Shown one piece after another: positions 1-14,420 of a stretch of DNA of 64,000 bases (the first letter of the stretch is position 1; each line of letters starts with the position of its first letter). The notes under the pieces are model-generated. The model was not told the DNA's origin. It searched no databases and worked only from the letters and a program-made list of their open reading frames with translations. The position numbers and the translations under genes were made by a program. Source of the stretch: Hybos culiciformis (lineage: Eukaryota > Arthropoda > Insecta > Diptera > Hybotidae). The stretch spans positions 5,022,001-5,086,000 of the forward strand of contig OZ023274.1 in NCBI GenBank assembly GCA_964007475.1, in the 5' to 3' direction.

Positions 1-3000
1 CCATCTACTTTTTTATATTAAGTTACTTGAGAAATTAAAATTTCAATCCCATACATATCATAACTAGGTATATCTTTTAATGGTATACAACAAATATTTC
101 AGAATCTATACTTTTCTTTACATTCCATAACTTTATACACATATACATATGTTATTTAATTAATTTTATTTAAATAGAGATTAGGTCATGTCGTAAACAA
201 ATATGTAGGCACACTCTTTTGCACAATTTTAACATTTTTCTTTAATATGTTATTTTTTTTCATACGAATTATACCCTCACAGTAGTATGTATGGTCACAA
301 GTGATTCTATTTTAGGACAAAATCATGTGTCCATCCATATTTTAAAATACAAAAAAAAAATAAAAATAATGTATACAATATTTAACTTATTTAAATATGT
401 ATATAATATGTACCTATTATTTATATGTAAAATTATGTTACAATAACATATATTATTTATATTAAATAAAATAAAATAAATGGGAAAATTAAAGAAAATT
501 TATTTTCAAACAGTAAATAAAGTTAATAATTTAAAATGACTTGTGCAAATGTAACATTTATGCTAAATAAATGTTCAAATTAAAAGTAGTAATGTGCACT
601 GACAAAGCTGAAAATATTTTAATTAACATAATTATATAATATTGTGATTGAAGTAAAAGTGGTGTTGAATGGGCTTGGACTATGTATGTCAAAAATAAAA
701 AAAAATTGGTAGAATAAGATCAATTTTATTGAATTTATTCGATCTATCTTTTTTTTTTGGTATAAGAAAGTGAATAAACTAAAAGTTGGTATTTTATTTT
801 CGACTCGAGTAATATTTTTTTAGTAATTCCTTTACTTCAAAATTATCACAATATTCAACTTATGAATTACACCTTGTCATTGCACTGTTGTGAATAAAAG
901 TACAGAGTTCCTCTGAAATCAAACCAAACAACCAAACTCTACGCTTTTACTTAATTTATTACTCCTTGACGGAAGACACACTATAAAATATAGACTTAAA
1001 CTAGGCATTTAACAACAATGAAATATATAATGCTAGACAAGTGGGCATTAATGTGAATTAAAATAAAGCATTAAATTTTAATCTATTTAAAAGATTTTAA
1101 ATATAAAAACAATATCTATACAATTTATATTATTTATATTATGTACATATTTCTGTACATTAAAAATCTTGAAAACCGATTGAATATGTATAAATTTTGC
1201 TTTGATCAAAAATTTAAAATAAAAGAAGATTATAATTATTTAATGCTTAGCATAATAATATATCTGTATGCAAACATATATAATTATGTACATATATGAT
1301 CTTCTAATTGCTCTGATAATAGATTTCGTTTAAAATGCCTACAACATAATGAAAATTTATTTATGTGTAGAAATCCATACATAATATATATATAATACAT
1401 ATACGCATCCATAATGTATAAAATCATTGTTTAACTACCTACAAATTTAGAATGGATTGACAGCACAATTGTGACATTGCATACTTTGGCATTAAAACTC
1501 ATACTCAATGCCTTCTAGCAGACAAACATATATTTATTTTTAATCATAATTCTTATATTAATTTTACTTTACAACTTTTTAACATCACTTAGTTATACTT
1601 ATTCAATCCACAGTTTGAAAATTCTACAAATAATGAATTAAAGGAAAAGACTGCTTTTTTGCTTTATGCTAATGCTTTTTTCGATTATGAACGTGGTGCG
1701 CGACATACCACATACATAAACCAATCAAAAAAAAATTTAAAACGATATCCAAAAAAAAAAATTAAGTTTAAAATTGCTATCTTGATATTTTAGAACAGCT
1801 TTCCGAACACTATGACTTTGAACAAACTAATTTTTCTCTATCCAAAAATCCTTTTAAATAATTTTCTCAAATGTTATCATCAGTTAGTTATGTCGTCAAA
1901 TGTGTACAAGTTCAAAAGTTCTTTACACAAGAAAATAAATGAAAATTGACTAATCTTTTTATTTCGAAAAATCTTTCCAACAGTAGCCAAGACCTTTTAA
2001 TACAATAATTAAGTACTATGAATCCAAAATAAACTTCTAATCAACATTTCAATTCTTCCAGTGCGGTTAACGAAAAAATTCTATTAAATAGATATCTAAA
2101 TTTCGATCCATCCTTCTTTTATATATTTATATAATATTGTATAATTATTTTTTTTTATTTCATGAAAATCTTTACAAAGTCATTGAACTACACAGAATAA
2201 TAAGCACCTAACTATAATAATAATAATATTATTATAATTTTCTACCATTAAATTCAGTGTATACGTACATATATTTATGTGGAGAATTATACTTTATTTA
2301 ACTATTTATTTAATTGCAAAATTTTTCGTATACATTAAGCTACCTACTATAAATTTAAAGAAAAATATAACATAATTATTATTTTTGTGTGGAATATTAT
2401 ATATTATTCATCCACATAAATAATAATATACTGTGTGTGATTCTTAAAATGACATATGATAATATATCACATAATATTTTATAATATAGAATGCATAATA
2501 TTATACCTATCATAGAATTTTATAGTCATAATTAGGGCATTTACAATATTATATTTTTAAACAATAAGAATTTAATAAATTTAAGATTATAGAGATGAAC
2601 AGAATATTTTTCCATATTATATTTATATAATATTGTATAAGAATATAAATTTCAGTTAAATTTATAATTAAGTGTGGCTTGCTTTTTGAAATATATATAA
2701 TTTTATAATATTTATTTATGTATTGAACACAATTAATATATTATAGTTTAAAAAAGTTTTTAACAGTGTAGTGTTTATGAGAGACCTATATCTTCTAGTA
2801 TTAAAAATTTTTAACAATTATTAAGGAAACTAACTATAGCTTAACAATAGTATATATTTCACATAAGTTGAACTTGATTCTTTATCATAAAAATATAATC
2901 ACAAAAGCGTTTCCAACGTTTGTAAAAGCAATTCAAATTTATCTATGATACATTATTTTATATCACATTATATCTGGCTGTATCTGTCTAATACTCTAAT

Positions 3001-3896
3001 ACTCTATCTAATACTCTAATAATAAAAATACAATTAGTTAAAAATAAACCAATTTTCAGCCTATACTTACTGTAATATTGAAAAGAAACTAAGGACTTGG
3101 AGCAAGTATTTTATTTGTTTAAGTAAGCAATTAATTATGTATTTTTAAACCCAAAACAAATTTTTTATGCGGGTGCAGGATAAAAAGTTTAAATGGAAAA
3201 TGTTCTCTGTAGGTATACATATTCTGATGCAACCCTTAAAAAAAAAGAAAATAAATGTTAATTAATATTTGTATATTTATGAGTACATATATTTAGTTTT
3301 TTTTTTTTTTTAATTCATCATAGCCAAAAGCAAGACTATATTTTTCATTTTCTCTACATAATGTTGTTGTTTCTTTTATTTATAAATTTTTAAAATGTTC
3401 ATTGCTCGTGTGTACATAGAATAAATACACTTTACCATATAGATTTTCCTTTTAGAAATTTAGTATTATTATTATTTTTTTAATAAAAGAAAAATGAAAA
3501 TTGCATTAGGTATTTGTAGATCTTGGCATTTACATGACAGTGATAAAATCTATTATTCTGAAGATGTAGCACAAAAAATATGGTGGATATTGTAGATCTA
3601 GATCATCACTTTTTAGGAAGCTTAGTCGAACGCCTTACTCAGACGGCTGTTAGAATCACCTCAAAGGACTGAGAGTTTGATTATACTAAAACAGTAATTT
3701 ATATGGTTGTGATTTGTGAAATATCAAGTTAGAATTTTCTGTGGTACCGAGATATGAATCTATGTGAAATCCGTGAACTTTATTAATTCAAAAAGATATA
3801 AAGTGGAAGTAATTTTAAGTTATCTTAATACCATCAAGAAAACGTAGTCTTATTTAAAAAATTCGAAGTTAGCTCGTTTTTGGTTATTAAGAGCCC
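1..3896. other. AT-rich non-coding stretch
   Basis: No gene seen. Contains AT/ATT-rich stretches (for example 2200-2560) and a short TCTAATACTC repeat at about 2990-3022. It could be intergenic, intronic or a long 3' UTR; the sequence does not decide. Confidence 0.6.
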
Positions 3897-3900
3897 TCAA

Positions 3901-4432
3901 TGTGAAAAATTGCAAAAAATTGGTCTTAGTTTGGCTTTGATTGTAGGGTTACTACAATCTAGACTGAAGTGATTTTTTGATATGTTAGAGAGTAAATAAC
4001 TGGCTCCAGGGTAGGTGAGGCGGATTTTTTATATTTTGAGTTTTTTGGCCCAAATGAGCCTTTAAAAAACTTGATCATATTTGTTTGGATTCTGAAGTAA
4101 AGGAAAAAGATAATAAAAAATCTCAAACGCAGAAATAAAGCTAAAATACCACTCTCCAGGGCTGGTGACGTGAAATTTTGAATTTCTTTAATTTCCTAAA
4201 CAATTTTTAATTAATTTCATTTATTTCTAAGAATTTTTTTTATTTTTTTGATAAATTACAGTTTCTGCACAGAAATAAAATTCAAATATAGTTTTGTGAT
4301 TTTCTGGTAGAGGTGTTTTTCGTACAATTTTTGTCGCATTTTTCACGGCCGTTTATTTTCTGTAAAATAAAACAAAAAAAACTGCGAAAATAGAAAACAG
4401 AAATAGCAAACAGAATTTCACATGGAGGGCTC
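3901..4432. mobile_element. Non-autonomous DNA transposon (MITE) with TTAA target duplication
   Basis: 532-bp element with terminal inverted repeats GAGCCCTCAATGTGAAA (left) and, reverse-complemented from the right end, GAGCCCTCCATGTGAAA (16 of 17 match). It is flanked on both sides by TTAA (3897-3900 and 4433-4436). TTAA suggests a piggyBac-like mobiliser; a PIF/Harbinger-type TTA duplication with one more terminal base is also possible. No transposase reading frame is inside. The interior repeats a CTCCAGGG..GGTGA phrase near 4005 and 4155. Confidence 0.8.
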
Positions 4433-4436
4433 TTAA

Positions 4437-7400
4437 AAGTATATCATTGCATTTAGTTCATGTTGTAGTCACAATTTAATATTATTTATCATGATTTTTA
4501 TAAAAAAAGCAAGGTTGTATCAGCAAAATTATTTCACTTCTAGACTTTGTAGACTTTTGCTTTATCTTTACCATAAAAAAAAAAAACGAAATTTTTTTTT
4601 GATTGCCTTTGAATTTAATTCATATAAATGAAACCCAAAATAAATAAGTTACAAAGAAAAAAAAAAAATTCTTATCAATTTCTTTCTAAAATATAAATTT
4701 TTTATCAAGAAAAAAATTCTTCCAATAATATCGATCGATACGAATAACAAACATGTAAACTTTAAAGAACTATTTATCAAAATTAAGAAATCTGTAAAAA
4801 ATAAAAAAAAGCAAACTATTTATTGACAAGAAAATTAAGATTCTTGGTATTAATATCTGTCAAAACTTCAACAATAAGTTTTAGTAAACTATAAAAATCT
4901 TATCTATAGATTATCTATTTATGTACAAGCATATTATATGATTATATAAATATTGAATTTAAGGTTCAATGGACTTGTGTTTTATTTGAAAAAATAATTG
5001 TAATTGTAATAAATGTAAATACTTATGAACTTAATTGAATAAGCTTCATTTGATTAATATTAAAAATGAAAAAAAAAAAAAAAATTAGTACAAACTAAAA
5101 AGCATTTTCCCAAAAAAAAAAATTTATATGCGCTTCCAGATAAAACGATCCTTTGCTTAAGATATATTTTTCTTTTATATATACGATTACGAATTCCCTG
5201 TGGGGATTCATCAGTATACAATTTTTCCAAAAAAAAAAACTTTTTTCCTGATAAAGAAAAACTTTAATATAAAAAAAAAAAAAATAAAAACGAAGAAAAT
5301 TTGTGGATTTTTTATTTCTTCTTTTTACGTTCTGTGAACAAAAAAAAAAACCAAAATTTGTTTTAAAATTTAATTTAGAAATTATCCTGGTAAATGTGGA
5401 AAATTTATTTATTTTATTTTTTTTTTACTTTTTCATGATTTCTGTTTGGAAGAAAACTTTTTATATTTATTTTATTTTTTTTTTCTTATATATATATATA
5501 CTAAATATGAATAATAAACAGAAGAATCTAAAGACAAAAACTGTCTGTTTACTGAAACTTTTGTTTAACATGAAAATACATATAACTTTATATTTTTTTT
5601 ATATTTTTATTTTTTAAGAAAACTTGGGAAACATCAATTTAATTATCCAACAGTATAGTGATAGAAATATACACAAAGAAAACAAAAATAATAATAAATT
5701 GGGTCAACAATTAGACAATTTGAAAGCTATAATTAAATAGTAATAAATAAGACTTTGCACATTCAAAAAGCTGACTACTTGAAATGCAATTAAAATCAAG
5801 AAATTAGTATTTTATTAAGAGGTTGTTTTTTTTTTTTTGGTGACCAATTTTTGAAGAAAATAATTAATTTTCTTTTTTTTTAAGTTGAATCTTAAGAATT
5901 GAAACATCTAAAAATATGTATGTTTATAGTTATTTATAAAGAACAGTTATACAAAACTGAAGACTTAATTTACGTTTAGTCTAAGGAATATAACTACTCT
6001 AGATGAAACGATAGTCGAATGTCAAAACTAGTTAAAAAAAAATAATAACTAGGCATATTAAGTGGTTTTGCATAGAAGCAAAAATTATATAAATCGAATG
6101 AAAAAAAAGTAATTATAATTTTGATAAAAAAAAAAAATTATAAATATACACAATGTATGACAGATATATTCATAATACAATCTAAGACTCCGGATTTTCC
6201 ATTTATTATATTTGCACGCGATATAATTCTTTTCTAAGTTATATATTTAAAAAAAAAATTAATAAAAATTCTTTAACTTCTGGTTATTTGGAATTTCCTT
6301 TAAGAAAAATTATTTTATTTTTTTTCTATTATTATTATTTCATATTAAGTATAACATTTTTATAGACATTTTTAGGAAAATTTAATATTAAATTTCTTTT
6401 GGTATAATAAAGAATTTTTTTTTTTTTTTTGACCAACATTGCCAGTAGTTGTACTTTTTCTTAAAGAAATTATTTTTGCGAAGTTATTTTTTCAAGAAAA
6501 TAAAATTGATTTATAGAAAAACTCTGTAAATTATAAAAAAAAATAATTTAATTACCACCGTACCCCAGATCTGGAAATATGTAAGAAATTGATGTGCATA
6601 ACTTACAAGTCGCCTATCTTTTATGTGTATAAGTTCGAGATTCAGAATTTTCTGATGCGAACAATTTATTGCTTCGTAAAGTTTGAAAAAATAATTAATA
6701 CGATAAATAAATTGATTGATGTATTTAAATAGGTTTTGCACTATTGGGATATCGAGCTTGATATAATTCTGTACTAGAGTGCATACCATTTATAGAAGTT
6801 AAATCTTTATTTCAAATATAAATTAAATGCAAAATGATAGAAATTACAATAAATGTGGCAGGTACTATACATATTTTTTAGTATGATAAAATTTTATATA
6901 AATATATGAATTTAGAAGAGAAAAAAGGATATAATACATATATGACTCATATTTTAAAGATTTTATATCTAAATTATTTTCCTAATATTTTTATATATCT
7001 ACATTAATGTATCTTTTAAAAAAGAAGTAGAAAAAAAAAAACACAAAATTTGAACGGACGACAAAGTTTATTTCCTGACTGATAAATTATAGGTTTCTGA
7101 ACTTTTTTTTTTATTCACATAAGTTTTATTTTCTTTCAGATTTTGTTTTTATGTTTATTTTAGTATTAAACAACATAACATAGTTTATAGATATTTTCTT
7201 AATGTTAACAAACATTTTATTTTTTTTATCAATAAAAATAATGTTTATTTATGTTTTATGAAAAAAAAAACAACTAAAATATATGTATATAGTAGTACCA
7301 ATATATTATATTATAAAAAATTAGGAAAATGATTTTAGGTTTTCATTTTCTGATTATTATATGTTTTTTTATTCGTAGGATTTTTAAGTGACTCAACTTT

Positions 7401-10400
7401 TTTTTATTGAACATTTGAGTTTCATATTAACAAATAGTTATAAAAATTATGTTATGTCACATATTATTAACATTCAATACACATAATAAGGGTATTCATA
7501 TAAATTTTGAAGAAAAAGGATCTAAAAACTGAAAATAATTAACTGAACAACTCATGTAATCTAAGTGGTGGCCCATTTGTGTCGTAAATCACCTGAAAAT
7601 TACAGAAGATTTTTACTCATATTTACATGAAGAACTTGTGTTATATCACTCTATCGTATTTTGGTTGTTTTTTTTCTTTAATTTCCGCATAAGCGCAAAA
7701 TAATACATAAAAAAAAACCAACAAATTTAAATTTTTATTATTATTTTATTAGAAAATATTTTAATATGAAAAAAAATAGTTCCCCCTAATTTGTATAATA
7801 AAAGCAATCAGGTAATATATGAATGGAACAACACTGTGGAAACAAGGTCATACAATGTACTCAGGTGAAAAATATTTTACAACGAAAAAAAAAAAATAAT
7901 AAAAATTATGTACGTTCAAAGAATTTTTCTGTAAGGACCTCATAGATATATATGGAAAATAAGAACAAAACATATAACTAAAAAAAAAAAAAAATACACC
8001 AATTTCTAGAGAAACGTGAGATTTTTTTAATACTTAATATTATAAAAAATTTATATATATATATATATATATATAAAAAAAAATCACATAAGTGGCAAGA
8101 AAATATAAGTGAATATTTTAATTTTTGTTTTCAGCATTTGTTTCCCTTGTTCGTTTCCCCCAAAAAATAATTTTCTATACATTTTTATTAAAGAATTTTT
8201 TTTTTTATTATTTTTTTTATCCTTTTATCCTTGACCGTACATATCCAAATTAGTGGTGCGCATTTACCTTTTTTTCTTTTTTTGCACAGTACTAAAATAT
8301 GGAATTCAAAATAAAATAATCGATTTTAACAAATCAAAAAAAAAAAAAAAATTAAAATAATATTTAAGGGATATCGTGTGAGATGAAAAATTGAACTGAG
8401 CTATCAAAAAAAAAGAATAATGGAAACTTCACACTTTGATGAGAAAATTTTGACAGATGGATTGTATGTTAGTTGTTAATGCTTGATAGCGGAAAATGAA
8501 TCTGAAACTGAATATAATATTGTTTACCAGTTCTCTGAACAAGATATTTGGTTAATCAAAGCTAGGAATTGACATAGACTACGCGGCAATTTATATAAGT
8601 CTACGATTACTTTTTATTAATTATTTATTGTGTCCTTTCAAACATATGTGAGAATTTTTTAATAATTAAAACTTTGATGTTTCTAGGATGCACATAGAAA
8701 AACTTAATTTATATAAATCCTGTATGAAAATTTTAATTTTAGAATAGATAATAAAAGGCTTTTGTTTTTAATTTTTTAATTATTTTATCGCAAAATTTTT
8801 TTTTATTCAATCTTTATCGATTTATGTACTGTATACACATTTAGATGTACAGTGCATTATATAAGGTAAGGCGGTACAATCAGTACATCCACAAAAAACA
8901 AAATTATATTACTACTTGTATTGATATTGCTAACCAAAATAAATTTTTGCATAACCGATAAAACATCCTTTATTTGATGTGAAACAATATAATAATAATT
9001 CGCACAAAATAGATTTTAAATTCCTCACAATTGAATTTGTTTTTTGTATTTTCAAATTCATAAAAAAAAAAAAATTGGGTTTTTACTTGGATATGAGCAG
9101 AATTTATCATCAATGTTTTACCAATTGACTTGAATACAGAACAGAATAATGAAATTATCATAAAATGAAAAAAACTCATTTATTATTTCTTCTTTTTTAG
9201 TTTTCCAAAAGAGATTTTCTTTATTTCAATAATGCATTTTGCTTTAAATTGCACATAACATATAAACGAATCATCACATATTGCATATTTAATACATTGA
9301 TAAGGTTTAACAATATTTTTGAAGTTGTTATGTCCCGGTTTTTTCATTCTTTCATTTTAATATTCAAACCAAATCAAAAAAAGGTTGAAAATAATTTCCG
9401 AAATCAAAATAAAAATTCTTTTGGGATTTACAAATTCACTATTATGAAATTTTTCTTTCAGTAATCTTTAATAGTATGTAGATTATTTGGTTTTGATATT
9501 AATATAACAAAGCAGCAATTTCATATTAAAATTAATGTCAGTCAGTGTTTGTTTACAAGGATTTTTCCATCTTGAACAAAAAAATGTAATTTAAAAATTT
9601 TTTTGCTGTTAAATTTATAGTTTAAGCAGTTGTCAACGATCTTAATCATCCTTATCTCTTTAGAATTAAGGTTTTAGTAAAAAAAAATTATTTCCAAACT
9701 AGGTTTTAGTGGATTGAAATAAAGTTGAATTGAAAATTGAATGAAGATTTTGTTGGACCATTTTCTTCGACAAAGGGTTTTTTGTGCGTTTGCCAGATAT
9801 TACAGATACATAAAATAGTCAAAAAATGCAGTTTTTGAATCTATATTCCAATAACAGTATACTACATACATAAGTGAGAAAAACTTAATGGAATAACCAA
9901 TTAAATTTAATTTTGTTGGTTGAATTGTCTATTTGATTTTTTCAGAATTTTCACGTATCTACTTTATAATACAGTCCACGATTTGGTTTAGATTTATTGA
10001 ACACAGCCATTCTTCAGTTTGAGTTTTATTTTTGTTGTTTTCTTATCACTCTACAACTTTATAGAAATGAAATGAAAATCATGCAAAAAAAATCATATTG
10101 TTTCTAAAATGCAAAAATGATTTATTAAATATTTTTCTTTTGTTTTCTAAATAAAAAAATACATCAAAAAAAAAAAGAAGAAAGTAAAATTAAAAATAGA
10201 AAAGTATGAAAAATTTATGTTTTATATATAAATAAGGTAAGCATAAAAACTATTTTCCTTATGTTCCAAAGTTGTATACATACATATATATATTTATGAA
10301 TACTGACAGCATTTTGTACATGTCATAAAAATGAGAATTTTTTACGTTTTCCTTTTTTTGGCAATAAATTTTTCAAGGCAAAAAATTTTTCATGCGCTTA

Positions 10401-13154
10401 CTATAAAAACAAAATATTCTTTTTATACATTAAAAATATGTATGTTTTTGATAATCATTAAAATGTGGAAAAATCATCCACACTTGAAAAAAGTAAACAA
10501 ATAAAAACAGAAATTGAATACTATATATTCTTTTATTTTATAATTAAAATTATTGAGTTTATCTAAATATTGATTTAGAAAACAAAAATTAACAAAATCT
10601 ATGATATTAATTAATTTGTTACTCTAATTGGACTTTAAACTAAATTAAACTAAATTAAAATAAATTTTGCAATTAAAAAGTCGAGAGATACATTTTGTTT
10701 ACGTATATATACAATGTACAAATACGAATAAATCCATCAGATATAGCAATAATGACACCACATCGGCAAAGTATTTATTTAAGAATTCTAAATGTGAAAT
10801 AATATTTTGATTTATTTTTCTTTCCTTCAAATATAACTATACTGTTAATGCTTGTTTTAATCCGATTAGCATATCCTATCTATACATTTTTTTTATATAG
10901 CAATCGTGTAAATACATTATGTTTTTACCTTGGAATTAATTTTCTTGACTGAAAAGGAAATCATTTTTAATTATATAGGGAATGAAAATATTAGTTTTCC
11001 TTAAAATGTGATATTCAAAAATCTTATTTACTATTTTTAATGCCATCGCAATATTGTAACTTTATACAACTGCATAACTTACTAACGAATTAGAAGCTTT
11101 CTAGTTTTCGAATTTTAATTGAATAATGTCCAAAAAATGGGACATAGGTGATTAGAGGTTTCCTAATTTAATAATTTTTATTCTTTTACATTTTAAAATT
11201 GAGTATAAAATTATTCTAGAAATTATTCTTTTAAATTTTAATTAAACTGTATACTACTCAAAATAGGTAGTAATTAGCAGGCTTTTATCATTATTATTAT
11301 TTGCGTTGAAAATCGGAAATTCCATCACCATTTCTAATAATAATATTCTAAAATTAAAAACATAATTTTTTTTATTATTATTTTTATTTTAATCTTTTGA
11401 AACATTTTTTAATATTTACGATTTTTCTTCCATCATAAAAAAAAAAAAAATGTTAACACGATGACGGAGAAAAATAAAAAATTATAAAAAAAAATAATAA
11501 AAATCGTTAAAAAATATAAAATTTTATTAAACCATCTGTGTGTTGTGTTTTTCTTTTTTATCACAATAATTTGGGGCAAGGACATGTTCGGTTATAAAAA
11601 TTATTATTTTTTTTTCTTTTCAAATAAAAATTCATATCCTTTTTCATTTAAATTAAAAAAAAATTCATATACATATATATGTGTATAATTTTTATTATTT
11701 TTTACAAAAAAAAAAAAGATAAAATTTTAAAATATGAGATAAAATTGAAAAATAGAGGAAAATTCTTTAGTTACATTATACATATAATTATTTTTGTTTT
11801 TTTTTTCAGGGGAATCAGAGAATTTTTAATATCTGGATTTTGCGCTTTACTTCTTTTTTTTTTTGTATGAAAAATATTTTGAGATTTTTCTCGATATAAA
11901 AAATTTTATATATATATATTTTTTTTCCTCTTTCAATCCCAGTATTAAAAATTAAAAAAAAAAACATTATCTTTCGTCCTTTCGTTATGCCGAAAGATAT
12001 AGATACAGTACACATATTATTAAGATCCTTGATGCTGGTAACTCTAAAGCCGTCTAGAAATTTTTTAGATGAAAAAAAAAAATTTTATATTTTATGTAAA
12101 AACAAAAATAAAAGAAAAGAAAATACAATTACATGTTTACATACAACGCATAATATGTATATACATATAGGCGAAAAGTTTAATTAAATATGAAAACATA
12201 AATATCCTAGTTATATATTATATACATTATATACATTTAATGCATGAAATGAATATTTTTTTTTTGGCAGTATTTAAATGTATTATATACATATATAATA
12301 TCAGTCTTATGTAAAAATGTGTACACTTTGAATGTAATTTTATGTTAAAATTAAAATATACATGAAATTTTACAATTTCCCAGAAGGAGTATATAGAACA
12401 GAAAAATAAAAAATTGATTTTTTTTTTTTTTATATTTTTTTTTTGATTATGTACATTAAAGTTAGCTTTAAAAATGAAAAGGATATTTTTGTAATTGAAA
12501 TTAATATTTCTGTTTTTTTTTTTTTTTATATTAAGAATAAGGAGCGGCTGAATTATGGCATTAATTAGTTCTATGAATTTAAAAAAAAAAAACTTAATTT
12601 TGTGCACTTAAAGTAAAATATGAATGTTCCAATTTAGTTATTCTGACTGTGTAGGAAATTCAGATGAAAATAGATTTCTACGAAAATTGGTTTATGAATA
12701 AAAGTATTTTTGAAATCGAAATCTGGAAAACATGCTCCATACTTCATATTATGGGGTACACTGTACTTTTTTTTTCAATATAGGATAAATGGTACTTGAA
12801 AAAAAAAAGTGTGACTTGCATTTTTTAACTTAAATTTAAAGACAATTAAAATGTGAATGTTTTTTAAATATCCACTTTAAATTCGCTCCCCTATTTATTT
12901 ATTTTTAATTAAACTTCTGCAGACTTTATATATAACCACTTGGTATAATTTGATGGTGTGTTTTTGTACACGGAATATTCGATTTATATAAAAAATATTC
13001 ATTATAACAACCAAAATTGTTAATTTTAATTTGCATTATTTTTCGAACATTATTTCTTACTATTGATTATAGTTATGAATTAAAAATTGTGATTGTACTA
13101 AAATCTGAACCTTATATAATATTTATGCTGTAAATTAATAATTAATAGTAGATT
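4437..13154. other. AT-rich non-coding stretch
   Basis: No supportable gene. Open frames here consist of Phe/Ile/Lys/Tyr runs from homopolymers. A TA repeat lies at 8051-8075. Confidence 0.6.
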
Positions 13155-13335
13155 ATTGAATATGTAAACTAAATTTGTTATTAATTAAGAGTTCTGTATA
13201 CACAAAAATACATTGACACGAGTCAATACTTATATCACGAGACCGAAGGTCGAGTGATATAAATTTACAAGTGTCAATGTATTTTTGTGTAAATACAGAA
13301 CGAGTTGTATAACAAATTTTGTTTACATATCCAAT
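13155..13335. repeat. 181-bp foldback (near-perfect inverted repeat)
   Basis: Two arms of about 85 bp pair along their whole length with few mismatches. The left arm contains CACAAAAATACATTGACAC, found exactly inverted in the right arm, and outer blocks ATATGTAAAC and AATTTGTTAT also match. The centre is itself a hairpin, TATATCAC-GA-GACC facing GGTC-GA-GTGATATA with a 3-nt loop. Probably a small foldback transposon; no clear target duplication was read. Confidence 0.85.
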
Positions 13336-13487
13336 ATACTGTTTTAATGCGTAGGGGAGAGGTAGTTGCAAAGAGAGAATATTTTTTCTTCTCATTTTTT
13401 CTCATTTTTTTTTTTGTATTTGGCTGTATTGAAATATTGTGAGAGATATTATGTTTGTTTAGGTATTACGTAATATTCAATACGAAA

Positions 13488-13605
13488 CATCTAAATGATT
13501 TCATTATTTACGCTGATGCATCTAAATTTTTTCATTATATACGCTGATGCATCTAAATTTTTTCATTATTTACGCAGATGCATCTAAATGATTGCATGTG
13601 TAAAG
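13488..13605. repeat. 31-bp tandem repeat, about 3.8 copies
   Basis: Units start at 13488, 13519, 13550 and 13581. Each begins CATCTAAAT and ends ACGCTGATG (ACGCAGATG in the third). The first three copies are exactly 31 bp; the fourth is diverged and incomplete. The array lies 150 bp from the foldback at 13155-13335. Confidence 0.85.
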
Positions 13606-14231
13606 ACGCATATAATACTCTATTTAGTGATTTAAATTCTATAGCACTAAATACAACATAGCACTAAATACAACTATGCATTAAAACTTATTATTAGAAA
13701 TAAACAAATCCATAATATTGTAGAATATATAAATATCGTTAAGAATTATAAAAACTTAATTAATTGATCTATTCCGTAGTACCATTGAGCATTGAATCTG
13801 AAAATGAAAATCTCACAAAAGGAATATATCGCAATATAGAACTTGAATAAGTAATATCGAAAAAAAAAATCATAATTTTCAACAAGGGAATATAAAATAT
13901 TATTAATAATTAATAATATAAAATCTTAAATATGCAATTTTCCTTTAAAGAATAAATAATTATTGAAATGAAAGTGTATCCACTGATATTCGCTTCAAAT
14001 ATTGAAAACAACGAAAAATAATAATAATTATTTTAAGATATACACGAAAAATCAATTCAAAATGCAGTAAAAAGTAAAAAACTGTCCTCATCTTCAATAG
14101 GATTTTTTTTCTTGGTTTCGCATTGAACACAGTACACTATACCAGTTTTTAATCAAAACTCATTTTCAACCACAAGGCAAATCTCTGAACTTAACTGTGA
14201 CTATAATGTATTTTTTTAAGATTGAACATTT

Positions 14232-14420
14232 TTAGATCCCAGTCCTATTCGATGTGAATGCATAATACTTATTTTCACCGAAATCCATTTCAGTAATTTC
14301 AATTCCAGTTATCGACAGTTTTCGAGTTGATGGAATATTATAATCTCATCTAAAATATTCATGGGCCGGAAAGCATATTCAGAAAAACGAACTTCAAACA
14401 ATAAATTTTCTGATCTAAAT
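14232..14420 (-). pseudogene. Possible frameshifted coding relic, unidentified
   Basis: On the minus strand two overlapping open frames read like protein and differ by a frameshift. Upstream frame: ENLLFEVRFSEYAFRPMNIL, ending at a TAA (14309-14311). Downstream frame: STRKLSITGIEITEMDFGEN then KYYAFTSNRTGI, ending at a TAA (14232-14234). Base composition is more balanced than the surroundings. I do not recognise the family. It could be a decayed gene or transposon fragment, or chance. Confidence 0.25.

Noticed and set aside
3580..3672. 30-codon plus frame starting MVDIVDLDHHFLGSLVERLT
   Set aside because: Reads like protein but too short, with no splice sites or homology I recognise; upstream stop in frame.
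5303..5617. 104-codon plus-strand frame with hydrophobic content
   Set aside because: Made of Phe/Ile/Tyr/Lys from poly-T and poly-A runs; no family signature or codon variety.
12227..12607. 126-codon minus-strand frame
   Set aside because: Low-complexity Lys/Asn/Phe/Ile sequence produced by homopolymers.
13153..13395. 80-codon minus-strand frame with varied residues
   Set aside because: It lies across the 181-bp foldback, so both arms give mirror-related codons; the inverted repeat explains it better.
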